From Orobanche coerulescens (Eukaryota; Streptophyta; Magnoliopsida; Lamiales; Orobanchaceae), in assembly GCA_033398695.1 (NCBI GenBank), contig CM065804.1, positions 48,329,501 to 48,393,500 of the forward strand: a stretch of DNA of 64,000 nucleotides, given 5' to 3'. Below are positions 1 to 11,451 of the stretch, one piece after another; position 1 is the first letter of the stretch, and each line of letters starts with the position of its first letter. The notes below the pieces were generated by a model. The model saw nothing but the letters and a program-made list of their open reading frames with translations. It did not search any database and was not told the DNA's origin. The translations under genes and the position numbers were made by a program.

Positions 1-150
1 AGTTATTTAAATTGTATAAATTTAAATATGTTGAGTAATTAGTGGATATTATATAGGGGCCTGCGACACAGTCACTGATAATCGTATTGAGCCACACGTG
101 CCACAGTCATTAGAGGCACCCCTTTATGACTGAATCCTAGTATTATGTTT
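1..150. other. Unassigned AT-rich flank
   Basis: No reading frame, terminal repeat or RNA gene can be supported here. It lies next to the poly-T run that marks the 3' end of a minus-strand LINE, so it may be the sequence the LINE inserted into. Confidence 0.4.
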
Positions 151-152
151 AC

Positions 153-165
153 TTTTTTTTTTTTT
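153..165 (-). other. LINE poly-A tail (poly-T on plus strand)
   Basis: A run of 13 T lies just beyond the C-terminal end of the minus-strand LINE coding remnants. On the minus strand it is a poly-A tract in the position expected for the 3' end of a target-primed LINE. I could not find a convincing target-site duplication. Confidence 0.55.
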
Positions 166-326
166 CAAAAAACCGACAGATTTTATATCATTGTGAAAAG
201 CGAGGGTTGACGAGTCCCTCTACACGTCCGCAAAAAGGAGGGGGGACGAGACCCTCTACACGCCCCAACGGATGAAATACAAAAGCTAGGCAAATGTTGT
301 TGGTGTTCTCCCCATCAAAAATAATT

Positions 327-830
327 TTACACATAGACTTTTCTACTCCTAATATATGGATAAGCCAATTTATCAAGTTTAAGAAGGCCACAGATTTTCC
401 CTTTCGGATTGGAGAAATCATGGAAGTGAAAATCTTGATGTTCACATCCTTGATTGGCCAAGAAGTTGGCAACGGCATTACCTTCGCAAAAAATATGGGA
501 GAAACGAATGTCGAATCTGTCCATTAATGCCCGAATTTTACAAATGAGGCCATGGAGTTGCCAATGACACGAAGATGATTCCCCAATCAAATGAAGTGCC
601 ACCTTCGAGTCGACCTCCACCCAAACTTTGATGAATTTGTGTTCAAAGCACAAATCGAGCCCCCTCCAAATGGCGTAGATTTCAGCGAAGTTGTTGGTTT
701 GAACCCCAAGAAATTGCGAAAACATGAAAAGCGGATTCCCGAGGTGATCCCGAGCAATCCCCCCGCAGCTGCACCGCCCGGGCTGCCCTTCGCGGCACTA
801 TCCGTATTGAGTTTCTACCATCCCATATCC
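327..830 (-). pseudogene. LINE RNase H domain, frameshifted
   Basis: The minus-strand reading matches the RNase H (RVT_3-type) domain at the C-terminus of plant L1-like LINE ORF2, often annotated as a putative ribonuclease H protein. Visible landmarks are a glycine/alanine-rich start after a KLNTD-like motif (near 800), a NNFAEIYAIWRGL segment with the acidic residue expected after the first strand (near 690), VEVDSKVALHLI (near 610) and ANFLANQG near the end. The domain would degrade the RNA of RNA:DNA hybrids. At least one frameshift (around 725-815) separates its start from the main frame. It follows directly after the RT C-terminal remnant at 815-1186. I infer a dead, 5'-truncated copy. 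Confidence 0.75.
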
Positions 831-1186
831 GGCTTAATCCAACGAACCATCAAAATTTTATACCTCGGCCCCGGGTTCGGTCTGATGCCCATATAATCGG
901 CAATTGTATCCGCCCCCTTCCAAAAATTCCTTTTAATTTTGCCTTGAACTTTAAGGTTGTTAATGTAGTTCCAAATGCGCTTGCACACAAGTTTAGAGGT
1001 AAATGGGATATTATCAACCCACTTATCGTTCCTACAACACCAAAGAAACCAAAGAATGAGGATCAGAATGATGTGAAAAATGTGGATAGTACCCTTCGTT
1101 TTACCAAACCAATTGGCAATGATAAGATTAAAGTTAGAGGATACAAGAATTTTAATACCCGCAAGGTTCTCGTTTACATTTGGCAT
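815..1186 (-). pseudogene. LINE reverse transcriptase C-terminal (zf-RVT-like) fragment
   Basis: A 123-residue minus-strand frame with an ILWFLWCCRNDKWVDN core (near residue 45) and a trailing NFWKGADTIADYMG segment resembles the zinc-binding region between RT and RNase H of plant non-LTR ORF2 proteins. No RT catalytic motif is present, so the element is truncated on its 5' side near 1190, as is usual for LINEs after incomplete target-primed reverse transcription. The RNase H remnant follows immediately on the same strand. Confidence 0.65.
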
Positions 1187-1190
1187 AGTT

Positions 1191-1359
1191 ACCTCAAGAC
1201 GATTTTATCGATGTTTTATTTCCAGTAATAGTGTGATGCAACTTTATTTTTCTAGAACAAGATATTACTATTGTTATGTTATATTCTTAGCATTATTCCA
1301 AAGAAATGAATATTGCTTGCATGTTTATGGTTTGAAAATCTTTCCTCTTTTTCATGGGA
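1191..1359. other. Junction between LINE and copia remnant
   Basis: About 170 bases between the truncated LINE 5' end and the first recognisable copia protease codons. I see no conserved coding or terminal-repeat signal. It may hold the degraded gag/protease boundary of the copia element. Confidence 0.35.
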
Positions 1360-1776
1360 ATGCATACAGGAGAACTTGAATGCTTGGTAGATAGTGGGAC
1401 CACCCACACCATTCTTAGGAATAGGCTTCTATTCATTGAACTAGTCGCCTGCCAATCCTCGATAACTATGATGATTGGGTCCTCCCAACTCATCCAAGGG
1501 CGAGGCGATGCCTGATTTTTGATGCCTAACGACACTCTTCTCCAAGTTACTGATGCTCTGTATACACTTAGAGCCCCTCGAACCTTACTCAGCTTGAATG
1601 ATATATGTAGCAATGGTTTCCATGTCGAAACCCACTGTGAGAATGGAATTGAGTTACTTTACATTACATCTAATGAATGTGGATGTAAACGCATATTAAA
1701 AGTACTCGAGAGTCAAAATAGTAGACTGTACACACTACTATTAGGGTATTCGAATCCGCTCATGCTGTCACCATAA
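1360..1776 (+). pseudogene. Copia protease remnant
   Basis: Aspartic protease of a Ty1/copia polyprotein, which would cleave gag-pol in the virus-like particle. The active-site triad appears as VDSGTTHTILR starting near 1386 (D-S-G). The rest of the fold is recognisable after one in-frame TGA at 1513 (ALYTLRAPRTLLSLNDI near 1555, then ELLYITSNECGCKRIL). Apart from that stop the frame is continuous from 1360 to 1776. It is followed by the GAG-pre-integrase segment. Confidence 0.75.
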
Positions 1777-1779
1777 ATG

Positions 1780-2035
1780 AAATTTGGGACAACGACTCAT
1801 ATAGGCTTTGGCGCAATAGACCAGGTCATCCCGATCGAGATATGATGATTTGTATCCTAAAGAACTCGCATGGACATCCTTTTTTTCGAGTGAAAAAGGG
1901 CAACAACTCAACACAAAGAATAGTATTGATGTTAATCATCTATGTTGTCTAAAGAACCAGAGACATATGCCCCTTATAAGCAATTGACTATGTCAAAAGC
2001 ACATCAATCATTTTGTAAAGCCTGCTCTTTAGCTA
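1780..2035 (+). pseudogene. Copia GAG-pre-integrase segment
   Basis: The reading SYRLWRNRPGHPDRDMM (from about 1798) followed by SHGHPFF is the conserved segment just before copia integrases, including the first His of the zinc-binding region. A frameshift near 1930 moves the frame into the integrase remnant. Confidence 0.7.
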
Positions 2036-2652
2036 AAGTAGGAGCAAGACATTCGTACGGTAAAGACACTAAAGCAAACATTCCATTCGTACAACGTTTA
2101 CAAGGAGATATTTGTGGACCCATCCACCCGGAATTTAGGTGCTTTATGGTATTGGTGGATGCTTTGACACGCTGGTCACATGTGGCACTCTTTTCCACTC
2201 AAAATGCTGCATTTACAAAACTCCTAGCTCAGGTCATTCGTCTTAGGATTCAACATCCTGATCATCCTATCAAGTCTATTCGACGATAATGCTGGAGGAT
2301 TTATATCTAAAGTATTTGATGACTACTGTACGTCAATATGAATCGTGTAAATCATCCTGTTCCCCATGTGCATATACAAAATGGTCTCACATAGGCGACC
2401 ATTAAAAGAATCCAAATGGTAGCACGAGCATTGGTTTTCCGCAGCAATCTTCCTATCTCTGCTTGGGGATATGAAGTCTTACATGCAACCTTTCTTATTC
2501 TTTTCAGACCCATTGTTGGTCAACCATTCTCTGCGCACCAGCTGGTAACCGGATATGAGCCAGATATCTCACACTTATTCATATTTTGTTGCGCAACATA
2601 TGTGCCGATTGCGCCCCCACATGCAATAAGATGGGTCTTCAGAGACATTTAG
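1942..2652 (+). pseudogene. Copia integrase remnant
   Basis: Integrase inserts the cDNA into the host genome. Visible are the zinc-finger cysteines in FCKACSLAK (near 2015) and the core-domain start LQGDICGPIHP (near 2105), whose Asp is the first catalytic residue. Further on come VDALTRWSHVALFSTQNA (near 2155) and a later segment SNLPISAWGYEVLHATFLI (near 2430). The frame is interrupted around 2289-2416, where the second and third catalytic acids should lie, so the enzyme is not functional. Confidence 0.75.
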
Positions 2653-3268
2653 GTATTTATATGGGATATGAATCCCCAACAATTATCTGCTATTTAGAAC
2701 CCTTGATAGGTGATCTCTTTACAGCATGTTTTGCGAATTGTCACATTGATGAGACAGGATTTCCATCGTTAGGGGGATAGGAGAAAAAAATGTTGAGGAA
2801 CGATAGGAGTTGTCCTGGTCCATCCCTAGCCTGTCTCATTATGATCCCCATACCTCACTATGTGGTCGTGAAGTACAAAGATTTCACAATCTTCAGAACA
2901 TAGCAGATTCGATGCCTGATGCATGTACTGATATCGCCAAAGTGACAAGATCTCACATTCCAGCTGCAAATGTGCCTGCAAGGTTAAAATTTCCCAATAA
3001 GGAGCACATCACTAATGTACCGAGTGATGCAATCGCACCTAGTGGAAGTGCGATTGAGGCCGTAGCTCCCAACAGAAAAAAGTAAAGGCCACCTGGTTCG
3101 ATAGACACCCGCCCAAGGAAGAAAATGGTAGGTGAGGCAAAAACTAATCCCTTAATCATAATACTAGAGAACAAGGAGATCTCGATCAACTATGAAAGTG
3201 CGTCTGATTTGATGGAACAATCGACCATTGATATTGATGATTGATTTACATACACAATTGCTCAAGAA
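2586..3268 (+). pseudogene. Copia integrase-RT linker
   Basis: The reading LGIYMGYESPTIICYLEPL followed by GDLFTACFANCHIDE is the conserved post-integrase segment of plant copia polyproteins. A low-complexity linker with RPPGSIDTRPRKK (near 3090) follows, then the approach to RT. Several frameshifts and stops occur. The segment ends at the LARD1 target duplication (3269-3273). Confidence 0.65.
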
Positions 3269-3273
3269 ATTAT
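3269..3273. repeat. LARD1 target-site duplication, left
   Basis: attat immediately before TGTAACA. The same five bases follow the other LTR at 11447-11451. Perfect match. Confidence 0.85.
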
Positions 3274-3611
3274 TGTAACACCCTCAATCCACTCAGGGAT
3301 ATTACACGCCGTAGACCCTCTCCTCGAGGATCTACCAGGCTGATAACTAAAATCAAACATCTAAACATCGCCTTTAAGGCTAAAATGACTCAGTAGACCG
3401 ACTTGGTCTTTCAATAATAACATACAACTCAATTCCAAACACATACCCACGCAGGGGTCAAAATACAATAAACTCCCGTACAACGGGGAAAAGATACTGC
3501 AGCGGAAAAGAAAATACAACTAGACCAATACGACATCAATGGATCCTCGTGTGATTAGTATCGTTCATCTTTCATCATCCTTCGTGCCGACCCTGTGCTA
3601 TGCTCCAAAAC

Positions 3612-4707
3612 CTGAATGCAAAAATAGACATCCACCCCCCGAATACTCGGGGGTTAGCAAAACTCCACTGTTTTGCTAGTGCAAGTACAAGTGCAAAAAT
3701 ACGAGCCATACAATACAAGTTCCAAGAACAATAATAATCAGGAATCCTCAAAGTTCCAAACGTAATGAAAAGCACTTCCCGAGGCATGAGTTTGGTAAAA
3801 CATTCCAAAACCGAAAGATCACAAATCAAGGGAAAACAATTTATAAAACAGTTTAAAATGCCATCGAGAGTTTTAGTAGAAAACAATTTAGGATTTCCGA
3901 ATCCTTGTCTTTCCAAAATCAACAGGGTCACACCAAAGGTTTTGTTTTCGCAAATAGAAAATGCATAACAATTCAGGGCCCGAGCCCAACATCACGTGTC
4001 CTCGACGGACATAAAAATCAACACAACGTAATCACGCACGCGCATCGCCAGACCGGACGAAGCCACAAATCCCACTCGAGGCCTCGAAGGACCCTCCCGA
4101 GCTGGCTAGCGAAACAAATCACAACATCTCACGGTTGGATCAATCACTTGTTGCATCCTGGCCACATGATCGCATGCCATGTGCCACCGTAGATTAACTT
4201 TGGCGCTCACGGTTGGATCAATCACTTGTTGCATCCTGGCCACATGATCGCATGCCATGTGCCACCGTAGTTTTTCTTAGGCTCTCACGGTTGGATCAAT
4301 CGCTTGTTGCATCCTGGCCACATGATCACATGCCATGTGCCACCGTAGGCCCCGCCCACATTCACACAATCACACACATAGCACCATGCAACAAAGATAT
4401 CCAAATAATTCATCCAGAGGCATCAACACTTAGCAAAACACCACGTCAAACCACAACGCACCGAAATGAAATAATATACGTCCACACGCAATACCAAGTG
4501 CGACATCAACACCAAACATATCCATAGAGTTCACATAGTCATTCTCAAACCACACCATTCACAAAACACACGCGTTTTGAAAGCAAGCCTTTAACAAGGC
4601 TAAACCGAATCTTTTGAAAGTTCAATTCAAACGACCACACAAACACATTTAGACGATCACCAATTATCATATCCATAAAACAAGAATAGTATGGACAAGG
4701 TACTTGC
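3612..4707 (-). other. Candidate GC-AG intron in LARD1 3' LTR
   Basis: On the minus strand the donor reads GAG|GCAAGTACC (intron starts at 4707). A GCTAACCCC branch-like site has its A at about 3654, and the acceptor is TGCATTCAG|GTTTTGG (intron ends at 3612). The length is 1096 nt, longer than in related LTRs because of the internal 78-bp repeat region. The same signals occur in the solo LTRs, LARD2 and Tekay LTRs. Inference from motif conservation; no transcript seen. Confidence 0.5.
4128..4348. repeat. Threefold 78-bp tandem repeat in LARD1 LTR
   Basis: Units start with ctcacggttggatcaatc at 4128, 4206 and 4284 and end with gccaccgtag. The shared part is about 67 bp and the last 11 bp differ. 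The same array is at 9600-9820 in the other LTR, so it predates the insertion. Confidence 0.9.
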
Positions 4708-5287
4708 CTCAAAATCGGCACGCAAGTATCCCGACGAAGACGGCTCAACCGGAAAGCTTCGAAACGCCCGATGCAATCGAAAAGAAGGACGACAACGAAC
4801 GGAAGGGTTCAACTCGGTTTCTTCGCAAGAAACTCGACCCTAACAATATATAATCAATAAATCATCGATCATACGAGGAAGAATAATCGTAGAACGCCCG
4901 AAAACCCCTCTAAGACATTTTACCGGACACCTTCAAGGCGTCGGTCAAGAACTCGACCCAAATAACGAATCGATACGATACAACCATGGAATAACAAGAG
5001 AAAAGATATAAAACATCTAAATAATCATCAATCCATCACAATCCTAAGTTAAATCGGATTAAAACGGATGAAAACAACCAAAACACCCAAATTCCCCAAA
5101 ACTAGATTTCTAGGAAATCTGACCTGATTCGGTAGATCGGAGGATGTTATAGGATGGATGATTGATGATATGAACTCCAATACTTCATGGATTGATTGTC
5201 TAACAACATCCTTCCATGATTACAACACCTCCAGCCGCGGAAGAGAAGGAAAACCGAGTGAAAATGGCTGAAGAAAACGCTGCCAGG

Positions 5288-5430
5288 CCTTAAATAGCCG
5301 ATCACGCCGTTACGTACGTAATCGCCATGGCTTACGACGAATCGCCATGGCCGAACTCACTACCGGAAAATGCCGAACGTTACGACGCATCGGCCAGGCC
5401 TTACGACGTAATCGACCGCACGTTACTCGG
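5288..5430 (-). promoter_or_regulatory. LARD1 3' LTR core promoter with ACGT near-palindromes
   Basis: A TATTTAAGG box (5288-5296) lies directly downstream, on the minus strand, of a cluster of TTACGTACGTAA-like and CGTTACG motifs spanning about 5306-5430. The equivalent in the 5' LTR is 10757-10890. The layout (palindrome cluster, then TATA) matches the other LTR families in the window. Confidence 0.5.
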
Positions 5431-5969
5431 CTAGGGTGGCCTGCCCGAGCATGCCCGCCATGACTCGCCGACCAACTCCGACGGCCCGAACGACCCCAAA
5501 ACCCGAACCTGAGTACGAATCGAAGATACGGTTACGAAGTACTTGAAAAGACGAATCCGAGCACTAATAGAACACACGATTCCGACTACCCGAAGGCTCG
5601 AAATTTGACAACGGAAAGTAATTACCCCAAACTTTAGGAAATTACGAAAATGGCCCAAAACGCCCCAAAATCACGATACGTGATCGAATAACCAAACCGA
5701 AGCTTGCAACATGAATAATAACATTAAATGAACTTACAAGAAAGTCGAAACAACAGTTTCGGACGAGATTCACAAGAATCGAACTCAAGTGCGGAAAAAC
5801 CGCTAAAAAGCACGGAACTCAACAAAACGACACCGAAACGAGCTCGGATAACAAAAAGTGCAGAATTAATCATTCTCAGAATGACGAAACGGTCATGAGC
5901 GAGTCGTCAAAACGGACTTCCGCCGAAAAAAAAGAAATTTACCGAAAATCGAAAATTGCGGATATTACA

Positions 5970-5998
5970 TTCTACCCTCCTTAAAAGAAGTTTCGTCC
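5970..5998 (-). other. LARD1 polypurine tract
   Basis: On the minus strand GGGACGAAACTTC is followed by AAGGAGGGTAGAA directly before the LTR start. A purine tract here would prime plus-strand DNA synthesis. The same block precedes the second LTR of LARD2 (54847-54859). Confidence 0.75.
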
Positions 5999-8716
5999 CG
6001 AAACTTAAAACAAGTAGGGAGAAGCAATATCCCGCCAGGAAAACTCAATGAGATACGCAAGAAACGCGTAACTAATGCCAAACGGCGAAACGTTACAAAC
6101 AACGCAACGGAATATACGGTGTGAAAACACGCTCCACGACGACCAACACAACGTCGCCGTTAGGGATATAATAGAACCAACAAGTGACAAGCGTCATCAA
6201 ATGGATAATACAATCAAGTCAATTATCCGAACAATCACAAAACACAACGAACGAAAATCAATACGATTGACCAACCCAACAGTACAACAATCAAAACGCG
6301 AGCCAATCGCTGAACAAATACGGAATTCCACCGCTCAAGGGTTGGAAGATCGAAAACGAGACTAATTTCCCGAACTTAAGGGAATTAGGAAGGAGCCTGA
6401 ACGCTCAACAATCACGAAACGAGAATAAAACCGAACAAACAAATGATCGAGACAACAAAAATCGAACAATCATGTCCGAAATACGAAGGATAATAAAATT
6501 CAAACAACAACCCCAAGGTTCACATCTCGACTCGAGACAATATATGATCCGGTGAAAACAACAGGATGTGCATTCATATAAGATCCACAGGAAAGGGAAT
6601 AGCAATAGAAAAGTCATAACGACAAACGAGTTATTCCGAAATAATACCACACTCGTTCGATCAACAAAAGCAAGGGGCAGGACAAGCTCAGAAATGTCAA
6701 CGAACATAAACGAGTCGACAGAGTCGAAAATACAAAAGTTCAAGATCTAGTCCACTTCGAATAAAAGAACTAGTAGAACCAAAAGATGTTACTTCCGAAC
6801 AAGGTTCACAAGAATCGAACCGAACTCGGAAAGTTACAGCGATAACCAGATTGACCCAAAACAAGATCACACCTCGTCCGATCAATGAAACCGAAATACA
6901 AAACAAGTTCAGTAAGTATCAACGAACACGAGCGAGTCGATAGAATCGAGAAAGAGGAAATGCAGGAGTCTAAAAACAACACGGGTACTACATTCGACCT
7001 CTTATAAAAGAAGGTCGCCCCCGCAACTCACAACAGCGAAATCAAGGTGACGACACAACAAGCAACCGACAGAAACATCCTTCGAAGGCCTCTCAAAGCC
7101 GATTCTGATACTTGTGCTGAAGCGCGAACTCCAAAAATCTCGGTAGCCAATTCGTAAAACTGAATTCGGTGTCCCTCGAGTCCACACTTGAAATGTGTTA
7201 CCGACGAGAAGAACAAATTTACACGTGCATGCCCCGGCACATCACGATTAAAACGCCTCGGCTCGGCATACCGAAAATACAAATGCTAGATACAATGGGG
7301 CATAACGTCGCAAAACAATGTAGCGGAGATGCCAACGCAGCACAACAAAGAATCATAACACATACCATATACAACGATTACCATCGTAAAGTAATACACA
7401 CACAAACACTACAGCAACGACAGTATCGTTCGGCGACCTCAACGGCCCGAACGATAACCAGCACATAATTACAACCATCATGAAACAATCACACATGTAC
7501 ACAAACGTACAAACTCAAGCTTCAAAAGCTCACACCCGTGCGACAACGCGCAAATCACCACGAGGCGACAAACAGTAAATACCAGTTCACACCTCTCACA
7601 GAGGGCTAGTACAACAAATGCGTGGCAACGCCTCGACGTTCATGCCACCAATTCGATCACAATTCGGGGTTAACACCGTAACGAAAGTTCGAAATCCATA
7701 CACGCATTTCCGGTCCGCAAACTGGAATGATAGGTTTTAAAAACAAAAACCACCTTTTGAAAACAGTTTGGAAACAACAGTTGATCTTGAGTATCACTTT
7801 ACAAAAAGTAGTGCAAACATTGTTATCGAGACTTTGAAAATCGTCTTGCGTTTGAACAAAAATGAGGACACCTTCTCTTAGTGAAAGACTTTCAGAATAT
7901 CCGACCCTCGGGTCTAAGTAAAAGTGTTTATAAAACATTTGAAAATATCTCAAAATATTTTGGTCCTCGAGTTAGAAGAATTTTGAAATATATTGTGGCA
8001 CCTTGGACGTACCACGAGAAAATAATTCATTTTAAAAGTACGTCTCGAATTTTAATTTTCTAAGATACTCAAGGTTTTCAAAAATAATTCAATGGGCTAG
8101 AATGCCCAAAAAGTTTAGGTACTTACACGGAACATTATAGCGCCGTGTGTCCCGCGCCGAACCAAAGAGCTAAAAACCATTTACAAAAACGCCAAAAAGG
8201 CCGATGACGGTAATATTTCAAAAACTCACAGAAGCCATTTAGAAAATAATAAATACCGTCATAAGAATTTCGCCAAAATGATCAAGGCCGTAATGCCAAA
8301 AACTCGGTTAAGGAATCGGTTTTCGAAATAAAACCCAGTCGGTAAAATACCGAAAGCCATTACAGAAGAACTCACGCAGCGGATAAAATAAATAAAGTCA
8401 AACATGCACAAGACATCAACACTACTCCTTATATGAACGAAAAACGGGAGTCAAATAATCACATATCACGAAATCAAAATCCATAAGAGGATTCCGTCAA
8501 TTAACTCATAATCATAAAAATAGCTCGTGTCACACGAGGCACAACACAAAGAAGGGAGACTTACAGCCACAGGTCGCACGAAGATGATGATTGCCCCACG
8601 ATACTAATCATGACTAACAAACTCAGACGACGCGTCGCGACACGACTCAGTCAGACAAAATCCGACGAGACAAAACTCAACAGACACCACTGACCCGACA
8701 GCCTAGGTTTCCACAA
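5999..8716 (-). other. LARD1 internal region, no recognisable proteins
   Basis: About 2.7 kb in which no minus-strand frame shows gag, protease, RT or integrase motifs; the open frames are short. Two parts can be aligned by eye with other sequences. The last stretch before the polypurine tract resembles the end of LARD2. The segment at about 8130-8440 resembles the 3' part of the Y LTR (about 52260-52520), including CCGATTCC and GAGTTTTTGGCATT blocks. A GTAAGT donor-like site is present at 8564 on the minus strand. Confidence 0.65.
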
Positions 8717-8733
8717 CCTAAGCTCCGATACCA
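8717..8733 (-). other. LARD1 primer-binding site
   Basis: On the minus strand TGGTATCGGAGCTTAGG lies three bases inside the 5' LTR (8737-11446). It matches the usual plant PBS for initiator-Met tRNA (TGGTATCAGAGC) with one substitution. Confidence 0.8.
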
Positions 8734-8736
8734 TTC

Positions 8737-11446
8737 TGTAACACCCCCAATCCACTCAGGGATATTACACGCCATAGACCCTCTCCTCGAGGATCTACCA
8801 GGCTGATAACTAAAATCAAACATCTAAACATCGCCTTTAAGGCTAAAATGACTCAGTAGACCGACTTGGTCTTTCAATAATAACATACAACTCAATTCCA
8901 AACACATACCCACGTAGGGGTCAAAATACAATAAACTCCCGTACAACGGGGAAAAGATACTGCAGCGGAAAAGAAAATACAACTAGACCAATACGACATC
9001 AACGGATCCTCGTGTGATTAGTATCGTTCATCTTTCATCATCCTTCATGCCGACCCTGTGCTATGCTCCAAAACCTGAATGCGAAAATAGACATCCACCC
9101 CCCGAATACTCGGGGGTTAGCAAAACTCCACTGTTTTGCTAGTGCAAGTACAAGTGCAAAAATACGAGCCATACAATACAAGTTCCAAGAACAATAATAA
9201 TCAGGAATCCTCAAAGTTCCAAACGTAATGAAAAGCACTTCCCGAGGCATGAGTTTGGTAAAACATTCCAAAACCGAAAGATCACAAATCAAGGGAAAAC
9301 AATTTATAAAACAGTTTAAAATGCCATCGAGAGGTTTAGTAGAAAACAATTTAGGATTTCCGAATCCTTGTCTTTCCAAAAATCAACAGGGGTCACAGCC
9401 CAAAGGTTTTGTTTTCGCAAATAGAAAACAGACAACAATTCACAGGGCCCGAGCCCAACATCACGTGTCCTCGATGGACATAAAAATCAACACAACGTAA
9501 TCACGCACGCGCATCGCCTAGGACCGGGACGAAGCCACAAATCCCACTCGAGGCCTCGAAGGACCCTCCCGAGCTGGCTAGCGAAACAAATCACAACATC
9601 TCAAGGTTGGATCAATCACTTGTTGCATCCTGGCCACATGATCGCATGCCATGTGCCACCGTAGATTAACTTTGGCGCTCACGGTTGGATCAATCACTTG
9701 TTGCATCCTGGCCACATGATCGCATGCCATGTGCCACCGTAGTTTTTCTTAGGCTCTCACGGTTGGATCAATCGCTTGTTGCATCCTGGCCACATGATCA
9801 CATGCCATGTGCCACCGTAGGCCCCGCCCACATTCACACAATCACACACATAGCACAATGCAACAAAGATATCCAAATAATTCATCCAGAGGCATCAACA
9901 CTTAGCAAAACACCACGTCAAACCACAACGCACCGAAATGAAATAATATACGTCCACACGCAATACCAAGTGCGACATCAACACCAAACATATCCATAGA
10001 GTTCACATAGTCATTCTCAAACCACACCATTCAAAAAACACACGCGTTTTGAAAGCAAGCCTTTAACAAGGCTAAACCGAATCTTTTGAAAGTTCAATTC
10101 AAACGACCACACAAACACATTTAGACGATCACCAGTTATCATATCCATAAAACAAGAATAGTATGGACAAGGTACTTGCCTCAAAATCGGCACGCAAGTA
10201 TCCCGACGAAGACGGCTCAACCGGAAAGCTTCGAAACGCCCGATGCAATCGAAAAGAAGGACGACAACGAATGGAAGGGTTCAACTCGGTTTCTTCGCAA
10301 GAAACTCGACCCTAACAATATATAATCAATAAATCATCGATCATACGAGGAAGAATAATCGTAGAACGCCCGAAAACCCCTCTAAGACATTTTACCGGAC
10401 ACCTTCAAGGCGTCGGTCAAGAACTCGACCCAAATAACGAATCGATACGATCCAACCACGGAATAACAAGAGAAAAGATATAAAACATCTAAATAATCAT
10501 CAATCCATCACAATCCTAAGTTAAATCGGATTAAAATGGATGAAAACAACCAAAACACCCAAATTCCCCAAAACTAGATTTCTAGGAAATCTGACCTGAT
10601 TCGGTAGATCGGAGGATGTTATAGGATGGATGATTGATGATATGAACTCCAAGACTTCATGGATTGATTGTCTAACAACATCCTTCCATGATTACAACAC
10701 CTCCAAGCGGAAGAGAAGGAAAACCGAGTGAAAATGGTCAAGAAAACGCCGCTGTGCCTTAAATAAAGCCGATCACGTACGTTACGACGAATCGCCATGG
10801 CCGAACTCACTGCCTGGAAAATGCCGGAACGTTACGTAGGTTACCGGCCAGGGCCTTACGTACGTAACTGCCGATCACTACCGCACGTTACTCGGCCAGG
10901 GCTGGCCTGGCCCGAGCATGCCCGGCCATGACTCGGTCGGGACCAACTCCGACGGCCCGAACGACCCCGAAACACGAACCTGAGTACGAATCGAAGATAC
11001 GGTTACGAAGTACTCGAAAAGACGAATCCGAACACTGATAGAACACACGATTCCGACTACCCGAAGGCTCGAAATTCGACAACGGAATGTAATTACCCCA
11101 AACTTTAGAAAATTACGAAAATGGCCCAAAACGCCCCAAAATCACGATACGTGATCGAATAACCAAACCGAAGCTTGCAACATGAATAATAACATTAAAT
11201 GAACTTACAAGAAAGTCGAAACAACAGTTTCGAACGAGATTCACAAGAATCGAACTCAAGTGCGGAAAAACCGCTAAAAAGCACGGAACTCATCAAAACG
11301 ACACCGAAACGAGCTCGGGTGACAAAAAGTGCAGAATTAATCATTCTCGGAATGACGAAATGGTCATGAGCGAGTCGTCAAAACGAAAATTGACGTAAAT
11401 CGAAAAAAAAGAAATTTACCGAAAATCGAAAATTGCGGATATTACA
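8737..11446 (-). repeat. LARD1 5' LTR
   Basis: A 2710-bp partner of the LTR at 3274-5969, with the same 78-bp triplication (9600-9820), TATTTAAGG box (10757-10765) and ACGT motif cluster (10765-10890). The candidate GC-AG intron runs from 10179 to 9075 on the minus strand (1105 nt). The best-matched differences from the 3' LTR are at CAG/CTG sites. Confidence 0.88.
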
Positions 11447-11451
11447 ATTAT

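Larger units (their letters stand above)
3274..5969 (-). repeat. LARD1 3' LTR
   Basis: A 2696-bp repeat nearly identical to 8737-11446. In minus orientation it has U3 with an ACGT-type near-palindrome array (about 5306-5430), a TATTTAAGG box (5288-5296), a candidate GC-AG intron (4707 to 3612) that contains a threefold 78-bp repeat, and the end GGGTGTTACA. Mismatches with the other copy cluster at CAG/CTG positions. Confidence 0.88.
3274..11446 (-). mobile_element. LARD1: large non-autonomous gypsy-like element
   Basis: Two long direct repeats (3274-5969 and 8737-11446, about 2.7 kb each) flank a 2.77-kb body without recognisable gag or pol. The termini are TGTAATATCC and GGGTGTTACA on the minus strand. 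The 5-bp duplication attat lies at 3269-3273 and 11447-11451. A PBS for initiator-Met tRNA follows the right-hand LTR and a purine tract precedes the left-hand LTR, so transcription runs on the minus strand. Length (8173 bp) and lack of coding fit a large retrotransposon derivative (LARD). Its LTRs and body ends resemble LARD2. Confidence 0.88.

Noticed and set aside
144..1225. Target-site duplication around the LINE (tatgtttac versus gatgtttta)
   Set aside because: The match is weak and the 5' boundary is uncertain.
3575..3931. 118-codon minus-strand frame in LARD1, repeated at 9038-9379
   Set aside because: It lies in the LTR across the intron acceptor, has no domain, and its duplication is simply the LTR pair.
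8717..8733. tRNA-like sequences at the primer-binding sites
   Set aside because: Only the short complement of a tRNA 3' end is present beside LTRs; there is no cloverleaf or full tRNA gene.
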